Source: Alphaproteobacteria bacterium (GTDB lineage Bacteria; Pseudomonadota; Alphaproteobacteria; DSM-16000; Inquilinaceae). Taken from it: a stretch of DNA of 60,564 nucleotides. Below are positions 1 through 8,248 of this stretch, one piece after another (position 1 is the first letter of the stretch; each line of letters opens with the position of its first letter). The position numbers and the translations under genes are program-made. A model generated the notes under the pieces. It had not been told where the DNA came from. It did not search any database and saw only the letters and a program-made list of their open reading frames with translations. The stretch spans positions 1 through 60,564 of the forward strand of contig JANQIX010000100.1 in the NCBI GenBank assembly GCA_028281925.1. The letters are read 5' to 3'.

Positions 1-324
1 GCCGAAGATGATGTTCAGCGCCGCAGCAAGCTCACCGGGCTGCTCGAAATGGACGGTCTCGCCGACGCCGACATCGAAGGACTGCCACTCGATGATGACG
101 CGGTCCGTGTGCTGATGGATGGTGACGGAAGTGTCGCCATAGGTGATATCGGCCTGCCCCTCGGTGACCACGCCGCCGGCGGGTGTGGCCAGCGCGGGAT
201 CGGCGGCCAAGAGCCAGCCGCAGACAGCCGCCGTCGTCAGCGCCGTTGTGCCTGCCAAGACGCGGCGCAGCGCCGGGGTGTCGGTGCGGATCGGGGTCAC
301 CATGGCCTCGCGACAGATCGACAT
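1..324 (-). CDS. Filamentous-haemagglutinin-type TPS-domain secreted protein, N-terminal part only
   Basis: The reverse strand is open from an ATG at 324 to the window edge, giving about 108 residues with no stop. After a basic N-terminus there is a hydrophobic signal-like stretch, then a start of domain reading GGVVTEGQADITYG, followed by VIIEWQSFDVGVGETVHF and ALNIIFG. This is the pattern of the TPS (haemagglutination activity) domain that opens two-partner-secreted exoproteins. Such proteins cross the outer membrane through a TpsB pore; no TpsB gene is visible here. An AGAGGGA ribosome site lies 6 to 8 bases upstream of the ATG. The passenger and its function lie beyond the left edge. The family call is fairly firm; adhesin, haemolysin or contact-inhibition toxin cannot be told apart. 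Confidence 0.75.
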   Translation of the reverse strand, partial: MSICREAMVTPIRTDTPALRRVLAGTTALTTAAVCGWLLAADPALATPAGGVVTEGQADITYGDTSVTIHQHTDRVIIEWQSFDVGVGETVHFEQPGELAAALNIIFG

Positions 325-991
325 GTCACTTCCCTCTTCTTCACTGCTGGTCCGCCCAATGCGTGCAGTACGCACCTGCTTGGACCCCTCCACATCGGCA
401 AACAAATGTTGAGCAACCAACAGGCGATGCCGCTCTAGGTTTCATTATTGGTAAACACGACACCGGCAGACGCCTAGAAATTGAACTGTCATTTTCGTAA
501 GATTGTCTCATGCTTACCAAAATAAAATCATTAATTCAATATAAACATCGATCGAGTTTCATCGTTTTTCAGTAATGGTTAAAATTCATGAATCTACACA
601 GAATCACAAAACGACACCGATACGGTCTTTTGACTCTGTATATAGTAATGTATGAGAGGAGTTGATTCGAGAATAACGAGGAATTTGTTAGATCGTCCGC
701 ACAAAATCAGCAATGCTGCAGCCTCCAATCAGCCAATACTAGGCTGGAAGCAACATTGTCTGCGTCATGGCATTGTTGCCGGCGCAGTCTCGGAAGCCTG
801 CCTGTTTCCAGACCGCTGCTTCCAGCGCCCCGTCCGTTTCGCCAAGCCGCCGTCACACGTCGTTATGCGTACACAAGCAACGCACCGCTTGTCATTGTCT
901 GTGCGTGCCAATTACCTGTCTATTTGTGCCAAAACCCAAAATTCCCATGGCGGCGTATACATCGTCCGCCTGTCATGCACGCCCCAGCGTC
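325..991. other. Intergenic region, AT-rich in the middle
   Basis: About 670 bases lie between the start of the secreted-protein gene and the stop of the AraC-type gene. The part from about 440 to 660 is clearly AT-rich against the GC-rich surroundings, as expected for a promoter region or for foreign DNA near an exoprotein gene. An open frame at 652 to 1116 on the plus strand has no recognisable domain and no codon signal that I trust. No RNA gene or strong hairpin was seen. Confidence 0.5.
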
Positions 992-2074
992 TCAATCGGG
1001 CTGAGCGCTCCGGACCAGGGCGGGTGAGCCCAGGGCAGCGTCGTTCGCCGAATTGCTGCGCGAGAGCGCCGGCTCGTCATTCGCCGGTCCGAGACCGACA
1101 GCATCGCTTGGGGTGATGGCGAACCGCTCACGGAACAGCCGGCAAAAGCGGGGCAGGTCGTCAAAGCCGCAACTGATCGCCACCGCATTGATCAGTCCGC
1201 GCGACGGCGACGAAGCCCTTAACTCACCAAACGCACGGATCAGGCGGCGTCCGGTCAGATAGCGTGTAACGCCGCCCTCGGCGGCGAACATGCGATAGAT
1301 CGTCCGCCGTGACATGGCGAATCTTCGACAGAGCCGGTCGACCCCGAGATCCGCATCGTGAAGGTGGTGTTCGATGTACAGGCGTACGGCCTGATCGCGC
1401 CCCGCGGCACCCCTGACCAGTTCGAGCCCGATCGTCCGGCTTGTCGGGCCAGGATCATGCATGGGATCGGGCACGCACTCAGCCGGCGCCGGATCGCCTA
1501 TCGCTGTCAAGCCGCCGCCGCCGTGGGCTGCTGCTGTCGAAACAAGCCCGCTCATATGATTGTAGGTCATCATGAGCGCCACGGCCTGCTGGGCGTTCCG
1601 CAGGGCGCTGGCAGTGTCGGCATAGGCCCAGAGGCGATGTCGGCCGGCGCCGCCATCCGGTAGCGGCACGATCAGGGTATTGGCGGAGTGCAGGCCGAAA
1701 TCCTCCAGCACTTTGTAGACTTCGTGGTTTGCCTTGAACTTCGCAGCTTCGCTGGAAAAGACGAGGTAGGGTCGCGTCTGCGCCTTCAGCCATCGCAGCC
1801 TGCGGCTCTCTTCCTCCACCCCCTCTGACAGGCATGCCGCGATGAAGGCATTGAGGATATCGGACCTGCGATCGCCTATGTAATCCGTAAGGTTGTCCCA
1901 GACGTATTTGCCGGGGTCGAGATAGACCTCATTGACCTTAAGGCTATTGATGCCCTCGCTGACGCCCCAGAAACCGCGATCCACCAAGTGACGGCTGAGA
2001 CGCTGGCGAAGGTCCGCCACGTCGACCGCTTCGTACAGCTCTAGAAGAGATCGCTCCAAGGGAACGTTACCCAC
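992..2074 (-). CDS. AraC-type transcriptional regulator with a LuxR autoinducer-binding-like N-terminal half
   Basis: The 360-residue protein ends in a typical AraC HTH pair (about residues 235 to 325: DLGVDRLCRRFAMSRRTIYR, then AVAISCGFDDLPRFCRLFRE). The N-terminal 170 residues are not an AraC cupin. They begin with a helix followed by LSRHLVDRGFWGVS and later contain VYKVLEDFGLHSANTLIVPL followed by a glycine turn. That order matches the autoinducer-binding domain of LuxR/TraR regulators, whose hallmark is a GLRSG-like motif before a PLxxxxG strand. The fusion is my reading by eye, not a search result. A DNA-binding role is firm. The ligand could be an acyl-homoserine lactone or an unrelated small molecule. 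It stands alone, transcribed towards the exoprotein gene. Confidence 0.8.
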   Translation of the reverse strand: MGNVPLERSLLELYEAVDVADLRQRLSRHLVDRGFWGVSEGINSLKVNEVYLDPGKYVWDNLTDYIGDRRSDILNAFIAACLSEGVEEESRRLRWLKAQTRPYLVFSSEAAKFKANHEVYKVLEDFGLHSANTLIVPLPDGGAGRHRLWAYADTASALRNAQQAVALMMTYNHMSGLVSTAAAHGGGGLTAIGDPAPAECVPDPMHDPGPTSRTIGLELVRGAAGRDQAVRLYIEHHLHDADLGVDRLCRRFAMSRRTIYRMFAAEGGVTRYLTGRRLIRAFGELRASSPSRGLINAVAISCGFDDLPRFCRLFRERFAITPSDAVGLGPANDEPALSRSNSANDAALGSPALVRSAQPD

Positions 2075-2767
2075 AGCTACGCGCTCCAGCCGGTCCTCGC
2101 TCCTGATCAGGCAAATCGGTTGTTGATCAAGTGAATGGGTCGCTCATATGTCGCAAGTGATAACGAGATAGGTACTCAGTCTGCCCTCAGCTCGTCTTAG
2201 GCTGCCTGCACAGGTTCTCCTCCTCCTCCTCAACGCCGTGGGCCAAACCGTCCTTCCGCCGCATTTCGTACCTGCGTTGGCCCGTACTAACGGTGACGAT
2301 ATCCTATTCGTACCGGCTGGATTTCGCATACGCCTGGATGACCTGGCCTGGACCGAGGCACTCGGCAATGCCGCTGCGGCCGATGACGGATCTCGGTAAA
2401 GCTCGGTCCCCCATAGACCCTGCGGGATCCAACCAAATCCCATGTCGGTCAGAGCCGAACAAACCAGACTAATCGCCGATGATTCTTTGGGAATTCCACG
2501 ACAAGCCCCCTTTCGTGACCCTCCATGTGGAGATTCGCCCAGCCGCCAGCGCGTCGCTCGTTAATGGATGAATATGTTGCGGTGGAGGGTGTGAATTCAT
2601 GGTTCGCCGTCGAAGGGGCTGCTTCGATTTGACGCAATATTTGCGCAATACTCTTAACTAACATCAGGTGATGTAAGCGGAACCGCGCGCCCGGTCGCGC
2701 AGAGCAAGACGAAGGTTGCAGAGCCTTCCGAAGAGATCGCTCTGGCACAGTTGGTGAGGAATCCGGG
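2075..2767. other. Long intergenic region with no convincing gene
   Basis: About 690 bases with no confident gene. Two minus-strand frames of 99 codons each (2144-2443 and 2449-2748) have no recognisable motif. A plus-strand frame ending at 2400 reads plausibly as protein (VLPPHFVPALARTNGDDILF) but lacks a convincing start. GC content drops and codon rhythm is irregular, so this may be a decayed gene or small remnant. No terminal inverted repeats or transposase motifs were seen. Confidence 0.35.
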
Positions 2768-4102
2768 CTATTCCTGACAGTCTACGCTGCCTGCCCGGAC
2801 CACGCAGCCGAGGCTCTCCAACGTGCTGCGATCCAGGACGCCCGTGGTCTCAAGATCCAGGTCTTGTTGATAGCGCTGCAGCGCATTGCGACTGCCGGAT
2901 CCCCAGATGCCGTCGACCCCGCCGGTATCGTAACCCAGCCCCGACAGTATCGTTTGCACGCCCATGATCTGCTCTTGGGAGAGACCGTCTGCCAGCCACC
3001 CGCAGGCATCGGCAACGGCTGCCACGGCCTCGTCGATTCCGGTCAGGCTGATGCTGAAATCATGTGCTTCGTTATCGTCTTCGGTCACACGGAGATAGAA
3101 CCTCTCCGCATCCGCCAGTCTCTCCATGAAAGGTCGCGCGGCCTCGCCCCAGAGACCGGTGGCTTCGTGTGACGTGCTCAGCGACCAGTAGGCCGACTCC
3201 GGCAAGTCGTCATCAAACCTGTACTGCGCCCACACTCTGTCGCGTCGGCCGCCAAGCAAATACTCATCGAAATCTGCAAGCGCCGCCTCCTCATCTTCAA
3301 CGCAATAAAGCGTCAAAGTCGATATTCCACCCATTGTTGGCACTTCCGCAATATTCATTGCGGTCACGGAAAGGCTGTCATCCAGCGGAGATCGGTGCCG
3401 CAGGATCAACCACTCGCCTGCCCGCGTCACGGATCCGGAAGCGCTCCATGTCCTGGAAAAGCTCTCATAGCGGCGTTCGCGTCTGAACTCGGCCGGGCTC
3501 ATGCCGCCGGTGTCTTCAGGCCCTGCAAGACCGACGGCCATCCCTTGGTCCTCGACGTCAGAGCCGCGCCCTTCGGCCGAGATCGCGGAGGGATCGAGCA
3601 TCGGCAGTCCGAGGCCATACTGCCGCGAGAGAAGTGCGAACTCCAACAGGCTCACCCGCATGCGCGCTGCGGCCAGTTCCATCTGCGCGACAGCGCCCAC
3701 TAGGCCGCCGCGCCCGATGGCCTGGACTTCTGCCAAAGCCACATCGGCCTCTGCTTCTCCGATCTCCGCAGCCAGTTCGGCTGCGGCTTCGCGATCCGGC
3801 TGCGTAACCGGAACCGCCACGGTCACTTCCGGCGCATGCAGCCGCTGATCCAAGAGATCTCTGGTCAGCCCCAAGACGGCCAGCCGATAATCCAGCACCA
3901 AGCGGATCGTACCGCCGGCATAGCGCGCACGTTCGGCTTGGACCTCGAGAATCAGCGCTTCGATACGCGCCAGATCCTCGGTCATCTCGGCCGTGGCTGC
4001 GTCCTGCGTAACCTCGGTCTCGGATTGCGCAACGCAGTCCGCGGGCTGCATCAGCGCGATTACAAGAGAGGCGCTCAGAACATATTTCAGGACACTCAGC
4101 AT
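2768..4102 (-). CDS. Secreted protein with C-terminal peptidoglycan-binding domain
   Basis: The ATG at 4102 is preferred over an upstream GTG at 4153 because it directly opens a signal peptide (MLSVLKYVLSASLVIALMQ, ending near CVAQ). The product is about 444 residues. An alpha-helical segment rich in Ala and Glu follows, then a beta-rich central domain (WLILRHRSPLDDSLSVTA, TLTLYCVEDEEA, YWSLSTS) that resembles periplasmic VasI/IalB-like beta domains only loosely. The C-terminus is a PG_binding_1 module (IMGVQTILSGLGYDTGGVDG, then SRNALQRYQQDLDLETTG). The protein probably sits in the periplasm and contacts peptidoglycan. No catalytic domain is visible. It is a single gene with no clear operon partner. 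Confidence 0.7.
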   Translation of the reverse strand: MLSVLKYVLSASLVIALMQPADCVAQSETEVTQDAATAEMTEDLARIEALILEVQAERARYAGGTIRLVLDYRLAVLGLTRDLLDQRLHAPEVTVAVPVTQPDREAAAELAAEIGEAEADVALAEVQAIGRGGLVGAVAQMELAAARMRVSLLEFALLSRQYGLGLPMLDPSAISAEGRGSDVEDQGMAVGLAGPEDTGGMSPAEFRRERRYESFSRTWSASGSVTRAGEWLILRHRSPLDDSLSVTAMNIAEVPTMGGISTLTLYCVEDEEAALADFDEYLLGGRRDRVWAQYRFDDDLPESAYWSLSTSHEATGLWGEAARPFMERLADAERFYLRVTEDDNEAHDFSISLTGIDEAVAAVADACGWLADGLSQEQIMGVQTILSGLGYDTGGVDGIWGSGSRNALQRYQQDLDLETTGVLDRSTLESLGCVVRAGSVDCQE

Positions 4103-4524
4103 TTCCCCGAATTCCGTTGCGTATGCCGCTGAACTTGTGCCGCGGCGCTTCACGTTCCCGGTGTCCGCAGACCGCGAAGACGGCGCATCACTTCAAAGAT
4201 TTCTTCCGGCGCTGGGTGTTGCGTTGGTGACGTGACACCGCGTTCTAACTGTCGCAGCAGGAAGCCACCCGAACTATAGCATGCGTGCCGCACCCCATTC
4301 ACTCGCGATCATCGAAAACATGAGATGAGATTTCCAATTGAGAAGACTTGAACCATTTCGATCTTGGATTCACCTAAACTTCGAAATCATATTGAGATCT
4401 ACACACCGCCAAACTAGGCCGTCCGCGTTATTGCTTTCTGCTGATGCCCGGGACTATACCAAACTCGACACTGACTTTGTGCGCCCGTTGCGGACGCGCC
4501 GCAGGTCGAAGAAGGATTGCACCG
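4103..4524. other. Intergenic region between divergent genes
   Basis: This holds the upstream regions of the peptidoglycan-binding protein gene (minus strand) and of the ELM1-family gene (plus strand). An AT-richer stretch at about 4310 to 4440 is a likely promoter area. If the ELM1-family gene begins at the in-frame ATG at 4444 the gap is shorter. No repeats, RNA gene or terminator were identified. Confidence 0.4.
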
Positions 4525-5550
4525 GTGTTGCAGTGTTGGGTGGTGACCGACGGCACGATCGGCATGGAAAACCAGTGCCTCGGTCTCGCCGAGGCGATGG
4601 GTCTCGCGCCGACGATCAAGCGGATCTCCCTCAGGACGCCATGGCGCTGGTTTGCGCCCTATCTCAGGATGGATCTGCGCCACGCCCTCTCCGGCCGCGG
4701 CGACGGGCTTACGCCACCCTGGCCGGATCTTGCCATAGCTGCAGGGCGGCGCAGCGTACCGGCTGCGCTGGCGGTCAAGCGACGCTCGCGCGGCCGGAGC
4801 TTTGTCGTCCAGATCAAGGACCCGCGCATCGATCCGCGGCATTTCGATCTTGTGGTCGTCCCCCGCCATGACTCCGCCCGTGGGGACAATGTGGTGGTGA
4901 CGACGGGCGCTTTGCACCGGGCTTCGCCACAGCGGCTGGCGACCGACGCCGCACGCCATGCCGACCGGCTTGCGCACCTGCCGCATCCGCGGGTTGCCGT
5001 GATGATCGGCGGACGCAACGCTGATTTCCGGCTGACGCGGTCGCTCACCGCCCGGATTGCAGAGCAGCTGGCGGGCCTTTGCCGCCGCTACGGCGCCGGC
5101 CTGATGGTGACGCCGAGCCGCCGCACGGGCGCCCGGAATGTCGCCACGTTGCGTGATCGCCTCCAGGCGCTGCCCGCGGAAATCTGGGATGGGACGGGCG
5201 AAAACCCTTACTTCGCCTATCTGGCCCTGGCCGACGCGGTGATCGTGACGGGAGACAGCGTCAACATGGTCAGCGAAGCCGCGAGCACCGGCAAGCCGGT
5301 CTACGTCATCCAACTGGAAGGCCGCTCTGCCAAGTTCGGGGCCTTTCATGATGAGCTTGAGGCGACCGGCATCACCCGACCTTTCGCCGGCCGCCTGGAG
5401 ACCTGGCGCTATCGGCCGCTGGACGACACGGCGGCGGTGGCCGCAGAGATCGCCGCCCGCCTGCGCGCACGAGGGTGGGACGACGAAGGGTCGGCACTGC
5501 CGACCCCTCCGGCGGGACTTCCGGCCCTGTCTGGCGCCCCTGCCAGATGA
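4525..5550 (+). CDS. Mitochondrial fission ELM1-family protein (PF06258)
   Basis: The protein starts with the family signature CWVVTDGTIGMENQCLGLAE and ends with a glycosyltransferase-like half: GTGENPYFAYLALADAVIVT, GDSVNMVSEAASTGKPVYVI and FHDELEATGITRPF. ELM1-family proteins are widespread in alphaproteobacteria and homologous to the plant ELM1 factor. Their bacterial role is not settled, and the fold suggests a nucleotide-sugar-using glycosyltransferase. I chose the GTG at 4525 because AAGGA lies 8 bases before it and the conserved domain begins at once. An ATG at 4444 adds 27 residues without a ribosome site. The gene is monocistronic and separated by 170 bases from the next regulator. 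Confidence 0.85.
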   Translation: MLQCWVVTDGTIGMENQCLGLAEAMGLAPTIKRISLRTPWRWFAPYLRMDLRHALSGRGDGLTPPWPDLAIAAGRRSVPAALAVKRRSRGRSFVVQIKDPRIDPRHFDLVVVPRHDSARGDNVVVTTGALHRASPQRLATDAARHADRLAHLPHPRVAVMIGGRNADFRLTRSLTARIAEQLAGLCRRYGAGLMVTPSRRTGARNVATLRDRLQALPAEIWDGTGENPYFAYLALADAVIVTGDSVNMVSEAASTGKPVYVIQLEGRSAKFGAFHDELEATGITRPFAGRLETWRYRPLDDTAAVAAEIAARLRARGWDDEGSALPTPPAGLPALSGAPAR

Positions 5551-5679
5551 TCGACCGGGCATAGCGGACCGCGTCCAGTCGGCCAATGGTTGTTGGCCCT
5601 TGCGACACTGCTGTTGGTGGATCTTGCCCGATCGTCACATCGGGAGCGGGGCATGCCGTCGGTGCAGACCCAGCCAACC

Positions 5680-5690
5680 GATATGATATA
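5680..5690 (+). promoter_or_regulatory. Putative GntR operator, copy 1
   Basis: GATATGATATA lies 31 bases before the ATG of the GntR-family gene. It matches 10 of 11 bases of the motif TATATGATATA found upstream of two other genes in this operon, suggesting autoregulation. The role is inferred from recurrence and position only. Confidence 0.5.
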
Positions 5691-5721
5691 GGATCGCCGG
5701 GCCAGTCGCGGGGTATCGGGC

Positions 5722-6423
5722 ATGATGCAACGGAATCGAAAACTGAAAGACGTCGCGCTGAGCGACCAAGTCTACGACGCGCTGCGCCGCGACCTGATCG
5801 CCGGCCACTATCGTCCGGGGGAGAAGATCACGATCAGTTCGCTGGCCGACGGGTTCGGCGTCAGCCATACACCGGTGCGCGAGGCGATCCGGCTCTTGCT
5901 GGCGGAAGGGGCGCTCGATCTGAAGCCCAACCATTCCGTCCGCGTGTCAGCCCCGACCGCACGCCAGTACCGGGAGATCGCCGAGATCCGGATGCGGCTT
6001 GAGGGCATGGCGGCATCGGCCGCGGCCTCGCAGCGCACGGCGAAACAGCTGCGAAGCCTGGTCGACATCAACACCAAGCTGGAAGCGGCCCGGTCGGCAA
6101 AGCGCTACACAACAGTCCTGATGCACAATCGCGAGTTCCATTTCGCTCTCGCCGAGATCGGCGGCATGGAAATCCTGACGTCTGTGCTTGAGATGCTTTG
6201 GCTCCGGTCCGGGCCTCTGTTGAACCTGCTCTATGAGTACGGCTATCGCGACCCGGTCGACGACCACCCCCATCTTGAGGTGATCGCGGCGATCCAGGAA
6301 CGCGACGGCCCGGCCGCCGAAGCGGCGATCCGTCGGGACATAGAACAGGGAACGCGCATCATCGCCGGACACCTCGACACGGCGGAAGCGGCTGCGTCGG
6401 AGGGCCTGCAGCGCACCGGCTGA
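5722..6423 (+). CDS. GntR-family transcriptional regulator, FCD subfamily
   Basis: The 233-residue protein has an N-terminal winged helix (LSDQVYDALRRDLIAGHYRP, ITISSLADGFGVSHTPVREA) and a C-terminal all-helical FCD ligand domain (RMRLEGMAASAAASQRT, then a DDHPHLEVIAAIQERD segment carrying the metal-binding histidine pattern). FCD regulators usually repress uptake and catabolic genes and are released by an organic acid. The gene sits just upstream of, and in the same direction as, a ThDP enzyme and a carboxylate transporter, which it most likely controls through the ATATGATATA sites. Two ATG codons in tandem (5722 and 5725) could start the protein. Confidence 0.9.
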   Translation: MMQRNRKLKDVALSDQVYDALRRDLIAGHYRPGEKITISSLADGFGVSHTPVREAIRLLLAEGALDLKPNHSVRVSAPTARQYREIAEIRMRLEGMAASAAASQRTAKQLRSLVDINTKLEAARSAKRYTTVLMHNREFHFALAEIGGMEILTSVLEMLWLRSGPLLNLLYEYGYRDPVDDHPHLEVIAAIQERDGPAAEAAIRRDIEQGTRIIAGHLDTAEAAASEGLQRTG

Positions 6424-6469
6424 CCCGCCGTAATGTCTTGTCAGCCTATTTCAGTGGCGCTTAATATCG

Positions 6470-6480
6470 TATATCATATA
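6470..6480 (-). promoter_or_regulatory. Putative GntR operator, copy 2
   Basis: The plus strand reads TATATCATATA, the exact reverse complement of TATATGATATA. It lies 60 bases before the preferred ATG (6541) of the ThDP enzyme, in an AT-rich gap. Its location in what would otherwise be coding sequence argues against the earlier in-frame start at 6433. Confidence 0.55.
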
Positions 6481-6540
6481 GTAGATTTCAGATGCCTACT
6501 GGCGATGGTGACCGGCGCCATGCCAATTGCGGGGAGCGTC

Positions 6541-8247
6541 ATGGCCACAGTCGCCGAAGCCATCGCCGGCTTTCTTCAGCGCCACGGTGTCGAATTGGCC
6601 GTGGGCCAGAGCCTGCCGTCGGCCCTTCACCTCGCCCTGGAAGACACGACGATCCGGCAAGTCCATGTGCGCACCGAAAACGCCGGCACGGCCATGTGCG
6701 ATGCCTATGCCCGCATCGCCGGCCGCGTCGCCGTGATGACCGCCCAGAACGGCCCGGCGGCGACCCTGCTCGTTCCCGGGCTGGCCGAAGCGCTGAAGGC
6801 CTCGGTGCCCATCGTCTGCATCGTTCAGGACGTCAATGCCGCGGACCGTGACCGCAATGCCTTCCAAGAGCTGGACCACACAGCCCTGTTCGCCGGCTGC
6901 ACGAAATGGGTCCGGCGCCTGGAAACGGCCGATCGCGTCTATGACTACGTCAACCTCGCGCTAACCTACGCGACCACGGGCCGGCCGGGGCCGGCCGTGC
7001 TGCTGATCCCGCCGGAGATCCTCGGCCGCGAAGCTCCGCAGCCGCCGCGCAGGGTGTACCCGCGGGCCGCCTTCCCGCTCGACCGCAGCGTGGCGAACCC
7101 GGGCCTGATCGCCGAGGCCGCGCGCCTGATCGCCGGCGCTCAGCGGCCGCTGATCGTCGCAGGCGGCGGCGTTCACGCCTCGGGCGCCTATGCTTGGCTC
7201 GACCGGCTGCAGAGCGAGTTCGGACTGCCGGTGGCGACGACGGTCATGGGCAAGGGGACGGTCGACGAAACGCGGACGCTATCCCTCGGCGTGGTTGGCT
7301 TCCTCTTGGGCCGGGCGGCGATGAACCGTTCCGTCCGCACCTATGTGGCCCAGGCCGATGTCGTGCTGCTGGTGGGCACCCGGACCAATCAGAACGGCAC
7401 CGACGGCTGGTCGCTGTTCGATCCCGCAGCGGCGTTCATTCACTTGGATATCGACGGCACCGAGGTCGGCCGAACCTACGATGCGCTGCGGCTGGTCGGC
7501 GATATCGGCCTGTCGCTGGAGGCTTTGGCGAGCGCTCTCGGAACGACAGCCGCAGAGACCTGGGCGGACCGGGCCGTGCGGTTGGCAGCGGAGATCCCGG
7601 CACCGCGTTCGCTGGAGGCTTGCATCCCTGAAGACGCTCCGCGCGGCGTCCGGCCGGAGCATGTGGTCAACGCGATCAACAGGCTGGTGGATGACAGCGC
7701 CATTCTGGTGGCCGATGCCAGCTACGCCTCGGCGTGGCTCGCGGCCTATGGCGTCGCCCGCCGGTCAGGCATGCGGTTCTTGACGCCGCGCGGCCTGGCC
7801 GGCCTGGGCTGGGGCCTGCCGTTCATGCTGGGGGCGAAGCTGGCCAGGCCCGGCGCAACCGTCATCGGGATCACCGGCGATGGCGGGTTTGCCCATGTCT
7901 GGTCGGAACTGGAGACCGCGCGCCGGTGCGGCCTCGATGTCATCTGCGTCGTGCTGAAGAATGGGGTGCTGGGCTATCAGCGTGACGCGGAGCTTGTGAA
8001 GTTCGGCCGGCACACCCAGGCCATCCCGATCGCGGATATCGACCATGCGGCGATCGCGCGAGCGTGCGGCTGCGTCGGCATGGCGGCCGCCACGCTGCCG
8101 GCATTCGAAGCGGCACTGGACGGCGCGCTGGCGGACCGGCGCCCGACCGTGATCGATGTGGCGGCCGACCCTGCCGCCTATCCCCCCGTGACGCTTCTGG
8201 ACAAGCTGCGCCCGGCGGCGACGCCGGAGCGCGAGGCGGTCTCCTGA
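6541..8247 (+). CDS. Thiamine-diphosphate-dependent enzyme of the acetolactate synthase / 2-keto acid decarboxylase family
   Basis: The 568-residue product has the three-domain layout of this superfamily. The N-terminal Pyr domain holds the cofactor-activating glutamate in VHVRTENAGT (E46) and MTAQNGPAATLLVPGL. A central domain follows (RPLIVAGGGVHASGA). The C-terminal PP domain carries the ThDP/Mg motif GITGDGGF (D447) through N474 in LKNGVLGY. These show cofactor use but not the substrate; acetolactate synthase, benzoylformate or sulfopyruvate decarboxylase and C-C lyases all share them. The start at 6541 has GGGGAG just upstream. The TctA gene begins one base after its stop, so the enzyme probably acts on the imported carboxylate or a downstream keto acid. 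Confidence 0.85.
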   Translation: MATVAEAIAGFLQRHGVELAVGQSLPSALHLALEDTTIRQVHVRTENAGTAMCDAYARIAGRVAVMTAQNGPAATLLVPGLAEALKASVPIVCIVQDVNAADRDRNAFQELDHTALFAGCTKWVRRLETADRVYDYVNLALTYATTGRPGPAVLLIPPEILGREAPQPPRRVYPRAAFPLDRSVANPGLIAEAARLIAGAQRPLIVAGGGVHASGAYAWLDRLQSEFGLPVATTVMGKGTVDETRTLSLGVVGFLLGRAAMNRSVRTYVAQADVVLLVGTRTNQNGTDGWSLFDPAAAFIHLDIDGTEVGRTYDALRLVGDIGLSLEALASALGTTAAETWADRAVRLAAEIPAPRSLEACIPEDAPRGVRPEHVVNAINRLVDDSAILVADASYASAWLAAYGVARRSGMRFLTPRGLAGLGWGLPFMLGAKLARPGATVIGITGDGGFAHVWSELETARRCGLDVICVVLKNGVLGYQRDAELVKFGRHTQAIPIADIDHAAIARACGCVGMAAATLPAFEAALDGALADRRPTVIDVAADPAAYPPVTLLDKLRPAATPEREAVS

Positions 8248-8248
8248 T

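Noticed and set aside
652..1116. Plus-strand open frame of 154 codons near the left end
   Set aside because: No domain and it overlaps the end of the AraC-type gene; irregular codon use.
2144..2748. Two adjacent 99-codon minus-strand frames, considered as a broken transposase
   Set aside because: No DDE or HTH motif, no terminal inverted repeats and no target-site duplication were seen.
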